Source: Alloalcanivorax profundimaris
Lineage (GTDB): Bacteria > Pseudomonadota > Gammaproteobacteria > Pseudomonadales > Alcanivoracaceae
Assembly: GCF_015265435.1 (NCBI RefSeq)
Contig: NZ_JABJWH010000016.1
Location: 1 to 64,000 of the forward strand
DNA length: 64,000 nt
Reading direction: 5' to 3'
The notes beneath the pieces were generated by a model that was given only the letters and a program-made list of their open reading frames with translations, did no database searches and was not told where the DNA came from. The translations under genes and the position numbers were made by a program. Below, piece after piece: positions 1-6,639 of this stretch; positions within the stretch are counted from its first letter, which is position 1; each line of letters begins with the position of its first letter.

Positions 1-60
1 TTCGGGGCTCCTGGAGGGCTGCGTAGTCTCACACCTCCAGTCTTCCGGGTACGCCCCGAA
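1..60 (-). ncRNA. candidate structured RNA element (possible riboswitch)
   Basis: The first 60 bases fold into two nested helices. An outer 8-bp perfect stem is formed by 1-8 (TTCGGGGC) with 53-60 (GCCCCGAA). An inner 7-bp stem is formed by 11-17 (CTGGAGG) with 34-40 (CCTCCAG). A 16-nt apical loop and a strongly asymmetric internal loop (2 nt against 12 nt) look like a ligand pocket. It lies just past the guanine deaminase stop codon. A minus-strand reading would place it in front of a gene left of the window; plus-strand reading has no gene to control. The NMT1-motif (xanthine) riboswitch class is named for linkage to NMT1/THI5 proteins, three of which are encoded nearby, but I could not check its consensus. 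A simple terminator hairpin is the alternative, though no T-run follows. Confidence 0.4.
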
Positions 61-85
61 TGAACAACCTACTGAAAGGTCACAT

Positions 86-1309
86 CTAGGCCGGCGCGCC
101 GCCGATCCAGGTTTGCAGGGGGCGGGTCTCCAGATCCCGGGCCTCGCCGGCCAGCAGCTCCTCGAACCAGTCCTCGGCGGCCACGCCGGCGTCCGGCGCC
201 GGCAACACCACGAAGTCCGCCCGCTTACCCGGCGTCAGATCACCGGCCCGGTCGCCACGCCCCAGGCACTCGGCACCGGCCAGGGTGGCGCGATAGAGCG
301 CTTCCTGGGGCGTGACGGTTTCTCCGGCCTGGCGATGCTGGGCCAGGAACCGCTGCATCACGTGCAGCATGCTGTGGCTGGGCCCGGCGCCCACGTCCGA
401 GGCCAGCGCATAGCGGGTGCCGTGGCGGCGCACCGCCGCCAGATCCATGCGCCCGCTGCCCAGGGCCTCGTTGCTGGATGGGCAGTGGGCGATCCAGGCG
501 CGGCGCCGGGCCAGGGTGTCGTGTTCCCGCTCCGACAGATGGATGCAGTGGCCCAGCACCGAGCGCGGCCCCAGCAGGCCGGCGCGGTCGTACACGTCGG
601 TGTAGTCCTCGGCTTCCGGGAAGGCGGCGCGGATCTCGCGGATCTCGTTCACGGACTCCGACAGATGGGTCTGCACGAAGGCGTTTTCGCGGCGGGCCAG
701 ATCGCCCAGATCGCGCATCAGCCCGGCGCTGCAGTTGAGCGCGAAGCGCGGCGTGATGGCGTAGCGCTCGGTGCCCAGCTCGGCGAGCAGCGGCGCCACC
801 TGATCCACGTTGTCCGGGCTGGCCCGGCGCAGCGGCTCCGGCGCCGCCTTCTCCATGATGGCGTTGCCCAGCAGCCAGTCGCCACGGGCCGCCTCGCAGG
901 CCAGCCGCAGGGCGCTCAGGTGCGGGCTGGAATAGGCCATGCCCAGGGTGGTGCCGGCGCGCACCGTGTCGGTGAAGAAGGCGCGGGCATGGCGGCGGGC
1001 GAAGTCGTCCGCCTCGAAGCCGGCTTCCTCGGGCCAGATGTGCTCGCGCAGCCACTCCATCAGGTCGCTCTGGAAGCGCCCGCGCACATGGTGCTGCACC
1101 CAGTGGATGTGCACGTCCACGAAGCCGGGCACCAGCACGCCGTCCAGATCCAGCACCCGGCTCGCCGGATGCTCGCGGAAACGCGCCAGCGGGCCGGCGT
1201 CGACGATGCGCGCGCCCTCCAGCAGCAGGCCGCCCTCCCGGTGGAAGGTCCAGCGGTTGGCGTCCACCGGGTTGAGCAGGCCGGCGCGGATCAGCAGAGT
1301 GTCGCCCAT
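86..1309 (-). CDS. guaD: guanine deaminase (amidohydrolase superfamily)
   Basis: This 407-residue cytosolic metal hydrolase should convert guanine to xanthine and ammonia. Visible motifs are the HxH metal pair at H67/H69 in PGFVDVHIHW, the TPRFAL guanine-binding segment near 186-191, THLSE (H215), GHCIH (H254), HCPSSNEALGSG and the catalytic aspartate D305 in LASDVGAG. All ligands of an active mononuclear-zinc deaminase are present and the length is normal for GuaD. The gene is divergent from the flavodoxin/binding-protein genes to its right. A TGTATACA palindrome lies 21 nt upstream of its ATG, as expected for repression by the local GntR protein. Product xanthine fits the purine theme of the cluster. 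A related amidohydrolase specificity such as another aminopurine is possible but less likely. Confidence 0.9.
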   Translation of the reverse strand: MGDTLLIRAGLLNPVDANRWTFHREGGLLLEGARIVDAGPLARFREHPASRVLDLDGVLVPGFVDVHIHWVQHHVRGRFQSDLMEWLREHIWPEEAGFEADDFARRHARAFFTDTVRAGTTLGMAYSSPHLSALRLACEAARGDWLLGNAIMEKAAPEPLRRASPDNVDQVAPLLAELGTERYAITPRFALNCSAGLMRDLGDLARRENAFVQTHLSESVNEIREIRAAFPEAEDYTDVYDRAGLLGPRSVLGHCIHLSEREHDTLARRRAWIAHCPSSNEALGSGRMDLAAVRRHGTRYALASDVGAGPSHSMLHVMQRFLAQHRQAGETVTPQEALYRATLAGAECLGRGDRAGDLTPGKRADFVVLPAPDAGVAAEDWFEELLAGEARDLETRPLQTWIGGAPA

Positions 1310-1329
1310 GGTGGTCTCGTCTCGATAAA

Positions 1330-1337
1330 TGTATACA
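1330..1337. promoter_or_regulatory. TGTATACA operator 1 (GntR-type)
   Basis: This perfect 8-bp palindrome lies 21 nt upstream of the guaD start. The same word recurs in front of six other transcription starts in the first 29 kb and is consistent with the binding sites of FCD-type GntR regulators, one of which is encoded at 20684-21406. Close placement to the start suggests repression. Confidence 0.6.
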
Positions 1338-1382
1338 CGTTTTAAACCAGTCCTTCCCCGCCCGGCAAGCCCGGATCGGTAG

Positions 1383-1427
1383 GCGCCGAACTGGTGTGAG
1401 AGCCCATATTTTGCGCCATCCGGGTGC
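1383..1427. promoter_or_regulatory. tandem NtrC enhancer boxes
   Basis: Two dyads match GCACC-N5-GGTGC. The first, at 1383-1397, has 8 of 10 positions (GCGCC..GGTGT). The second, at 1413-1427, has 9 of 10 (GCGCC..GGTGC). Their centres are 30 bp apart, about three helical turns, and lie about 106 and 76 bp upstream of the -24 element at 1495. This is the classical layout of an NtrC enhancer. NtrC itself is not encoded in the window. Confidence 0.55.
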
Positions 1428-1494
1428 GTTGGCCGTTTCCGAAGGCGGACGACAGGCGGTGCCCGCGTCCCGCCGCCGATTCCATTCAGGGGCG

Positions 1495-1510
1495 TGGCAC
1501 GGGCCTTGCC
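1495..1510 (+). promoter_or_regulatory. sigma-54 promoter for the flavodoxin-family gene
   Basis: TGGCACG-GGCC-TTGCC matches the sigma-54 consensus almost perfectly, with GG at 1496-1497 and GC at 1508-1509 separated by exactly 10 bp. Transcription should start near 1521, about 43 nt before the ATG at 1564. Confidence 0.75.
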
Positions 1511-1518
1511 TGTATACA
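1511..1518. promoter_or_regulatory. TGTATACA operator 2 (GntR-type)
   Basis: This perfect palindrome directly abuts the -12 element of the sigma-54 promoter and spans the predicted start-site region. A bound repressor would block open-complex formation or escape. Confidence 0.6.
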
Positions 1519-1563
1519 GTTTCGGCCCCGGGCCCGGGCATAAGACACCGCTGGAGATACCCC

Positions 1564-2220
1564 ATGCAAGAACCGATGCGCGTCTGCGTGATCTGCGATT
1601 CCCGTTACGGCACCACCCTGGAACTGGCCCGCGCCGTGGCGCGCGGCGCCGAGCAGGAAGGCGCCGAGGTGCGCCTGCGCCGGGTGACCATCGAGGAACC
1701 GGAATACAGCGTCGACCCGGAACGCGCCGACTTTCAGGCCACCCTGGCGGAATACCGGGCCCTGCCCCGGGCCGGCGAGGCGGATCTGGAGTGGGCGCGG
1801 GGCATCGTCTGGGGCTCGCCCACCCGCTACGGGCTGATGAGCACGCCGCTGCGCGCCTTTATCGACGAGGTGGCGCCGCTGTGGCGGCGTGGCGCGCTGA
1901 TCGGCAAGGTGGGGGCCGCCTTTACCTCCACCGGGGGCATGCATTCGGGCAACGAGATCACCCTGATCAATCTGCTGTTGCCGTTTTTCCAGCACGGCAT
2001 GGTGCTGGCCGGGGTGCCGCACAGCGTGCCGGAGCTGGTGCGCACGGTGAAGGGCGGCTCGCCCTATGGGGCGTCGGCGGTAACCGGCTTCGACGGCACC
2101 CGGGGGGTGGACGAGAACGAGCTGGCCATTGCCCGGGCGTTGGGGGCGCGGGTGGCGCGTCTGGCCGGGCAGATCCGGCCCGAGCCCGCCTCCGTGGAGT
2201 TGGCCGCCTACGAAAATTAA
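1564..2220 (+). CDS. WrbA-like flavodoxin-family NAD(P)H oxidoreductase
   Basis: This 218-residue soluble flavoprotein has the WrbA/flavodoxin fold. An N-terminal phosphate-binding segment is seen at CDSRYGTT (about residues 11-18), then GSPTRYG, a typical RAFIDE...LW segment, and FTSTGGMHSGNE as the flavin-contacting loop. It probably reduces quinones, or supplies electrons or detoxification during oxidative steps in the cluster. The start at 1564 is chosen because GGAG lies 8 nt upstream and because the sigma-54 promoter at 1495-1510 lies inside any longer reading. It is the first gene right of the divergent guaD promoter. Its involvement in purine oxidation, for instance as reductant source for the Rieske enzymes, is speculation. 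Confidence 0.8.
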   Translation: MQEPMRVCVICDSRYGTTLELARAVARGAEQEGAEVRLRRVTIEEPEYSVDPERADFQATLAEYRALPRAGEADLEWARGIVWGSPTRYGLMSTPLRAFIDEVAPLWRRGALIGKVGAAFTSTGGMHSGNEITLINLLLPFFQHGMVLAGVPHSVPELVRTVKGGSPYGASAVTGFDGTRGVDENELAIARALGARVARLAGQIRPEPASVELAAYEN

Positions 2221-2250
2221 AAGCGGAAACCAAGTTGGTGCATTCGGGGC

Positions 2251-2266
2251 GGGCATGAAGGTTGCT
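2251..2266 (+). promoter_or_regulatory. sigma-54 promoter for the first binding protein
   Basis: GGGCATG-AAGG-TTGCT carries GG at 2252-2253 and GC at 2264-2265 with 10 bp between. The -24 box has one mismatch at its first base and one at its sixth. It lies immediately before the operator-like palindrome at 2267-2274. I saw no clear NtrC box close upstream. Confidence 0.55.
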
Positions 2267-2274
2267 TGTATACG
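2267..2274. promoter_or_regulatory. TGTATACG operator 3 (GntR-type)
   Basis: This is a seven-of-eight match to the recurrent TGTATACA palindrome, flanked by T for a TTGTATACGA core. It sits directly downstream of the sigma-54 -12 element and 31 nt before the ATG at 2305. Confidence 0.55.
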
Positions 2275-2304
2275 AAAAGAACCAATGCAACCGGAGCAAC
2301 AAGC

Positions 2305-3303
2305 ATGCGCGTGATATCCACTCTTCGAACCTACGGGCGCCTGGGCGCCACTTTGATGGCGGTGGCGCTGGGCGTGAGCGCCGGCGCCGCCCGGGCCGCC
2401 GATGAGGTGACCATCGGCACCAGCTGGTACGCCCAGGCCGAGCACGGCGGCTTCTATCAAGCCAAGGCCACCGGCATCTACGAGAAGTACGACCTGGACG
2501 TGAACATCAAGATGGGCGGTCCCCAGGTGAACGGGCTGCAGCTGCTGGTGGCCGGGCAGTACGACTTCACCATGGGGTATCCGCTGCGCAACATCAAAGC
2601 GGTGAGCGAAGGGCTGCCGGTGGTGAGCGTGGCGGCCTGTTTCCAGAAAGACCCGCAGGGGCTGATCGCCCATCCGCACGTGGAGTCCCTGGAGGACGTG
2701 GGGGATCGCACCGTGCTGATTTCCACTTCCGCCCGTTCCACGTACTGGCCCTGGCTGCAGTCCGAGTACGGTTTCACGGACGCCCAGGCCAAGCCCTACA
2801 CCTTCAGCCTGGGGCCGTTCCTGGCGGACAAGGAGCTGGTGCAGCAGGCCTATGTGAGCTCCGAGCCGTTCGCCGCCGAGAAGGGCGGGGTGACGCCGAA
2901 TTTCTTCCTGTTCGCGGATAACGGCTACCCGCCGTACGCCGCCACCCTGGAGACCCGCCGCGAGCTGGTGGAGGACAACCCGGACCTGGTGCGCCGTTTC
3001 GTGCAGGCGACCATGGAAGGTTGGCGGAGCTACCTGGAGAACCCGGCGCCGGGCAACGAGCTGATCCAGCAGGACAATCCGGAGATGACCGACGCGCAGC
3101 TGGCGTTCGGGCTCAAGAAGCTCAAGGAATACGGCATCGTCGCCGGTGGCGACGCCCAGGAGCAGGGCCTCGGCTACATGAACGACGCCCGTTGGGAGAA
3201 GACTTTCCAGTTCATGGTGGACGCGGACCTGGTGTCCGAGGACGTGGACTACAAACAGGCCTACACCCTGGAATTCCTGCCCGAGGAACCGGTGCTGCCC
3301 TGA
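2305..3303 (+). CDS. NMT1/THI5-like ABC substrate-binding protein (copy 1)
   Basis: This 332-residue periplasmic solute-binding protein is of the NMT1/THI5-like (SsuA/NrtA superfamily) type. A Sec signal peptide runs to about residue 31 and ends in ARA before ADEVTIG. The mature part starts with the family pattern GTSWYAQAEHGGFYQAKATGIYEKY. The start at 2305 is chosen for CGGAG upstream and for the signal peptide; an upstream ATG at 2266 would sit in the operator. It is very similar to the protein encoded immediately downstream (3502-4524), including an identical C-terminal LEFLPEEPVLP. The only ABC ATPase/permease pair in the window is at 15.8-17.5 kb. The ligand is unknown; relatives bind pyrimidines, and a purine or ureide is plausible here. 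Confidence 0.85.
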   Translation: MRVISTLRTYGRLGATLMAVALGVSAGAARAADEVTIGTSWYAQAEHGGFYQAKATGIYEKYDLDVNIKMGGPQVNGLQLLVAGQYDFTMGYPLRNIKAVSEGLPVVSVAACFQKDPQGLIAHPHVESLEDVGDRTVLISTSARSTYWPWLQSEYGFTDAQAKPYTFSLGPFLADKELVQQAYVSSEPFAAEKGGVTPNFFLFADNGYPPYAATLETRRELVEDNPDLVRRFVQATMEGWRSYLENPAPGNELIQQDNPEMTDAQLAFGLKKLKEYGIVAGGDAQEQGLGYMNDARWEKTFQFMVDADLVSEDVDYKQAYTLEFLPEEPVLP

Positions 3304-3338
3304 TGGCCGGCGTTGTTGTGCACAACAGGGGCTCGCGC

Positions 3339-3353
3339 GCACCGACTTGGCGC
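3339..3353. promoter_or_regulatory. NtrC enhancer box
   Basis: GCACC-GACTT-GGCGC matches the NtrC dyad at 9 of 10 positions. Its centre is about 86 bp upstream of the -24 element at 3431, a normal enhancer distance. A perfect 14-bp palindrome (TGTTGTGCACAACA, 3314-3327) lies 27 bp further upstream and may be a second regulator site. Confidence 0.5.
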
Positions 3354-3430
3354 GTGCGGGCCGCCGCCGGAATCCGGCCCGGGGCGCCTAAGGTCCCGGA
3401 ATGCAAGGGAACCGGCCATACCCACAAAGG

Positions 3431-3446
3431 TGGCACGGCCTTTGCG
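3431..3446 (+). promoter_or_regulatory. sigma-54 promoter for the second binding protein operon
   Basis: TGGCACG-GCCT-TTGCG is a near-perfect sigma-54 promoter with GG at 3432-3433 and GC at 3444-3445. It should drive the run 3502-11181, whose genes are closely spaced or overlapping except for one 130-bp gap. Confidence 0.75.
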
Positions 3447-3477
3447 TCGCTCCCGGCATCAGAACTGGATACCAAGC

Positions 3478-3485
3478 TGTATACA
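3478..3485. promoter_or_regulatory. TGTATACA operator 4 (GntR-type)
   Basis: This perfect palindrome lies 32 bp downstream of the sigma-54 promoter and 17 nt before the ATG at 3502, just upstream of the ribosome binding site GGAG. The position suits a roadblock repressor. Confidence 0.6.
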
Positions 3486-3501
3486 TAATGGAGCTGGCAC
3501 C

Positions 3502-4524
3502 ATGAAGAAGGCACGAGAAAGTCGTTTCGAGGGCATCGGGAAGGGGGTTCGACGGACCGTGGCCGGGCTCGTCCTGGGGGCGGGCCTGCTGGGCACCGGC
3601 GTCGCCGGCGCCGAGGAACTCACCGAACTGACGTTCGGCACCAACTGGTTCGCCCAGGCCGAGCACGGCGGGTTCTATCAGGCCAAGGCCACCGGCATCT
3701 ACGAGAAGTACGGCCTGGATGTGTCCATCGAGATGGGCGGCCCGCAGGTCAACAATGTTCAGCTGCTGCTGGCCGGCAAGCAGGACGTGACCATGGGTTA
3801 CCCGATCCGCAACATCAAATCCCTGGTCCAGGATCTGCCGGTGGTGACCATCGCCGCGCCGTTCCAGAGCGACCCGCAGGCGCTGCTGGCGCACCCGCAC
3901 GTGAAGTCCCTGGAGGAGATCAAGGGCAATCCGGTGTATGTGTTCTCCGGCGCCAAGCAGACTTTCTGGCCGTGGCTGGAAGCCAACTACGGCTTCACCG
4001 ACGACATGATCCGCCCCTACACCTTCAGCGTGCAGCCGTTCCTGGCGGACGATTCCGTGGTGCAGCAGGGCTATGTCACCTCCGAGCCCTACGCCATGGA
4101 AAAAGGCGGCGTGACGCCGTCGATCTTCCTGTTCGCCGAATACGGTTACCCGCCCTACGCCCAGACCCTGGAAACCACCCGGGACATGGTGGCGGAGCAA
4201 CCGGAGGTGCTGCGCAAGTTCGTCCAGGCTTCCATGGAAGGCTGGAAAAGCTATTTCGAGAATCCGGCGCCGGGCAATGAACTGATCAAGCAGGACAACC
4301 CGGAGATGACCGATGAGCAGATCGCCTTCGGCATCGACAAGATGAAGGAGTACGGCCTGGTCAGCGGCGGCGACGCCCAGGAAAAAGGCCTCGGCGTGAT
4401 GACCGACGAACGCTGGAAGGCCACCTTCGACTTCATGGCCAAGGCCGGCATGGTCCCCGAGGACCTGGATTACAAACAGGCCTACACCCTGGAATTCCTG
4501 CCCGAGGAGCCGGTGCTGCCATGA
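3502..4524 (+). CDS. NMT1/THI5-like ABC substrate-binding protein (copy 2)
   Basis: This 340-residue periplasmic binding protein is a close tandem paralogue of the one at 2305-3303. The signal peptide has a basic n-region (MKKARESRF) and a hydrophobic core ending GVAGA before EELTELTFG at about residue 37. The mature protein repeats the family pattern NWFAQAEHGGFYQAKATGIYEKYGLD and ends in the same LEFLPEEPVLP. The last 45-50 nt of the two genes are nearly identical, pointing to recent duplication or gene conversion. It has its own sigma-54 promoter and operator, and GGAG 9 nt before the start. Its stop overlaps the next start (ATGA), so it is translationally coupled to the oxygenase. Confidence 0.87.
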   Translation: MKKARESRFEGIGKGVRRTVAGLVLGAGLLGTGVAGAEELTELTFGTNWFAQAEHGGFYQAKATGIYEKYGLDVSIEMGGPQVNNVQLLLAGKQDVTMGYPIRNIKSLVQDLPVVTIAAPFQSDPQALLAHPHVKSLEEIKGNPVYVFSGAKQTFWPWLEANYGFTDDMIRPYTFSVQPFLADDSVVQQGYVTSEPYAMEKGGVTPSIFLFAEYGYPPYAQTLETTRDMVAEQPEVLRKFVQASMEGWKSYFENPAPGNELIKQDNPEMTDEQIAFGIDKMKEYGLVSGGDAQEKGLGVMTDERWKATFDFMAKAGMVPEDLDYKQAYTLEFLPEEPVLP

Positions 4525-5459
4525 GCGTTACCCGCGTCCCGGTGATCGATTTCGCGCCCTTCTTGAAGGGGGGCGAGAGTGAGCGAGCCAAGGTGGTGGC
4601 GGCGGTTGACCGCGCCGCCCGTGACGTGGGCTTTATGTGTCTGGTGGGGCACGGCCTTCCGGAGGCTCGGTTGACCACGCTGTTCCAGGCCCAGCGTGAC
4701 TTTTTCGCGCTGCCGGACGCGGTCAAGGCGGAAGCCGCCTTCGCCTACGACGATACCGATGCCAACACCGGTTATGTGGCGGTGGGCAAGGAGCGTCTGG
4801 ACGTCAAGCGCGCGCCGGACTTGAAAGAGAGCTTTCAGATTCGCGAGCCCGGTCTGTACGGCCACGTTAATCGCTGGCCATCCGGGCAGGCGGCGTTCCG
4901 GGCCACGGTGGAGGACTTTTTTACCGCGGTGTCGGATCTGTCCATGCAGGTGTTGGAAGCGTTCGAGCTGGGGCTGGGCACCGAGCCCGGCTACTTTCGC
5001 GACCGCCATCGCACCCACAGCCAGATTCTGCGGTTGCTCCATTATCCGCCGCTGCCGCCGGCGTTCGAGGCCGAGCGTGGCCAGGCGCGGGCCGGCGGAC
5101 ACACCGACTATGGCAGCGTGACGCTGCTGTTCCAGGATGACATTGGTGGCCTGGAAGTGCGCGACGGTGCCGGTAAGTGGGTACCCGTGGACCCGGTGCC
5201 GGGCGGCGTGGTGATCAACACCGGCGACATCATGGCCCGCTGGACCAACGATGTGTACCGCTCCACCTTGCACCGCGTGCGTCTGCCCGAACACGCCGGT
5301 GGCGGCCGGGCCCGCTATTCGGTGGCCTTTTTCAACGACCCGGACAACGACGCGGAAATCCGCGTGCTTGATCAGTGCGTGGGCGACGACAACGCCCGTC
5401 GCTACCCGCCGATTCTCACCGGCGACTACCTGGTGAGCCGGCGCGCCGCTTCTTATTGA
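4521..5459 (+). CDS. isopenicillin N synthase-family Fe(II) oxygenase (copy 1)
   Basis: This 312-residue soluble non-haem iron oxygenase belongs to the 2-oxoglutarate/IPNS superfamily. The N-terminal DIOX_N-type segment begins VPVIDFAPFL. The jelly-roll core has the iron triad H194-x-D196 (HTDYGS) and H251 (STLHRV), and the R265-Y-S267 motif that binds the co-substrate carboxylate, so an active site is intact. It overlaps the binding-protein gene by 4 nt. A paralogue lies at 8029-9003, and each copy is followed within one or two genes by a Rieske oxygenase. The substrate is unknown. Hydroxylation or oxidative dealkylation of a purine-like heterocycle would fit the neighbourhood. It is not a TauD-type xanthine hydroxylase by sequence pattern. 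Confidence 0.83.
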   Translation: MSVTRVPVIDFAPFLKGGESERAKVVAAVDRAARDVGFMCLVGHGLPEARLTTLFQAQRDFFALPDAVKAEAAFAYDDTDANTGYVAVGKERLDVKRAPDLKESFQIREPGLYGHVNRWPSGQAAFRATVEDFFTAVSDLSMQVLEAFELGLGTEPGYFRDRHRTHSQILRLLHYPPLPPAFEAERGQARAGGHTDYGSVTLLFQDDIGGLEVRDGAGKWVPVDPVPGGVVINTGDIMARWTNDVYRSTLHRVRLPEHAGGGRARYSVAFFNDPDNDAEIRVLDQCVGDDNARRYPPILTGDYLVSRRAASY

Positions 5460-5589
5460 TGTCCGGCGCGGGTCCGAATGGCGGAGGCCCGCGCCGCGTT
5501 CAACCTTCCGCCAACAGTGAGGAAAAGCCGGCCTTAAAGAGCGCGAACAGGCTCTCGGCGGGGGCTGCCTCGTCCATAGGAGATGAGCC

Positions 5590-6639
5590 ATGCTAGTAAC
5601 CCAACAACCCGTCCTGCGCCGTTTCTGGTATCCCGTGATTCCGATGGCGCAACTCGATGACGGCCCGAAACCGTTCCGTCTGCTCAATCAGGATCTGGTG
5701 CTGTGGCTGGATAGCCAGGGCAAACCGCAAGCCGCCGAAGACCGCTGTGCTCACCGCAGCGCCAAACTGTCCCTGGGCTGGGTGGAGGGCGACAATATCG
5801 TCTGCCCCTACCACGGCTGGAACTACGACGGCACCGGCGCCTGCAAGAAAATTCCGCAGACCCCGGATCGGCCGGCGGGCCGCGCCAAGGTGCCCGCCTT
5901 TAACGCCGACGAGCGCTACGGCTACGTCTGGGTGTGCCTGGGCGAACCGCTCACCGGCATCCCCGAGATGCCGGAGGCCCAGGAGCCCGGCTACCGGATG
6001 TTCCACCAATTCCATGAAGTGTGGCGCACCGCCGGCCTGCGTTTGATGGAGAACTCCTTCGACAACGCCCACTTCAGCTTCGTGCACCGGGAAAGCTTCG
6101 GCCAGTTCGACAAGCCGATCCCCGCCGACCTGAACATCAAGGAAGGCGAGTACGGTTTCCACTTCGAAACCAAGGCGCCGGTGAACAACCCGGAATCCCA
6201 GAAAAAGCTGCTGCGGATGGACAGCGACACCACCGTGCGGCACATGACCAGCAACTGGTACATGCCGTTCGGCCGCCGCCTGAACATCCGCTATCCGAAC
6301 GGCCTGGTGCACTCCATCGTTACCTACGCCACGCCGATCGACGACGAGCACTCCATGATCTGCCAGTGGGCGTTCCGCAGCGACAGCGAGCAGGAGGCGC
6401 CCCAGGCGGACATCATCGCCTTCGATCGCCAGGTCACCGAGGAGGACAAGCGGGTGCTGGAAAGCACCGACTACGACGTGCCCCTGGACACCGCCAGCGG
6501 CGAGGAGAAGCACATGCCCTCGGATCAGCCGGGCATGGTGATGCGCAAGATGATGATCGCCTTGCTGGAGCGCTTCGGCGAAAAAGAGGCGCGCAGCGAC
6601 CATGCGCGCATTCCGGTGAAGCAGGAGAAGGCTTCGTGA
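5590..6639 (+). CDS. Rieske non-haem iron oxygenase, alpha subunit (copy 1)
   Basis: This 349-residue ring-hydroxylating or demethylating oxygenase has a Rieske [2Fe-2S] site with C53-x-H55 (CAHRSA) and C72-x2-H75 (CPYHGW). The mononuclear iron region is at DNAHFSFVH (about residues 158-166). It begins with RFWYPVIPM, as the paralogue at 10192 does. AGGAG lies 7 nt before the start. The start of the next gene overlaps its stop. No ferredoxin or flavin reductase is encoded in the window, so electrons must come from elsewhere. The family includes N-demethylases of caffeine-type purines and vanillate demethylase; a role in oxidising or demethylating a purine is an inference from the flanking deaminases. 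Confidence 0.85.
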   Translation: MLVTQQPVLRRFWYPVIPMAQLDDGPKPFRLLNQDLVLWLDSQGKPQAAEDRCAHRSAKLSLGWVEGDNIVCPYHGWNYDGTGACKKIPQTPDRPAGRAKVPAFNADERYGYVWVCLGEPLTGIPEMPEAQEPGYRMFHQFHEVWRTAGLRLMENSFDNAHFSFVHRESFGQFDKPIPADLNIKEGEYGFHFETKAPVNNPESQKKLLRMDSDTTVRHMTSNWYMPFGRRLNIRYPNGLVHSIVTYATPIDDEHSMICQWAFRSDSEQEAPQADIIAFDRQVTEEDKRVLESTDYDVPLDTASGEEKHMPSDQPGMVMRKMMIALLERFGEKEARSDHARIPVKQEKAS

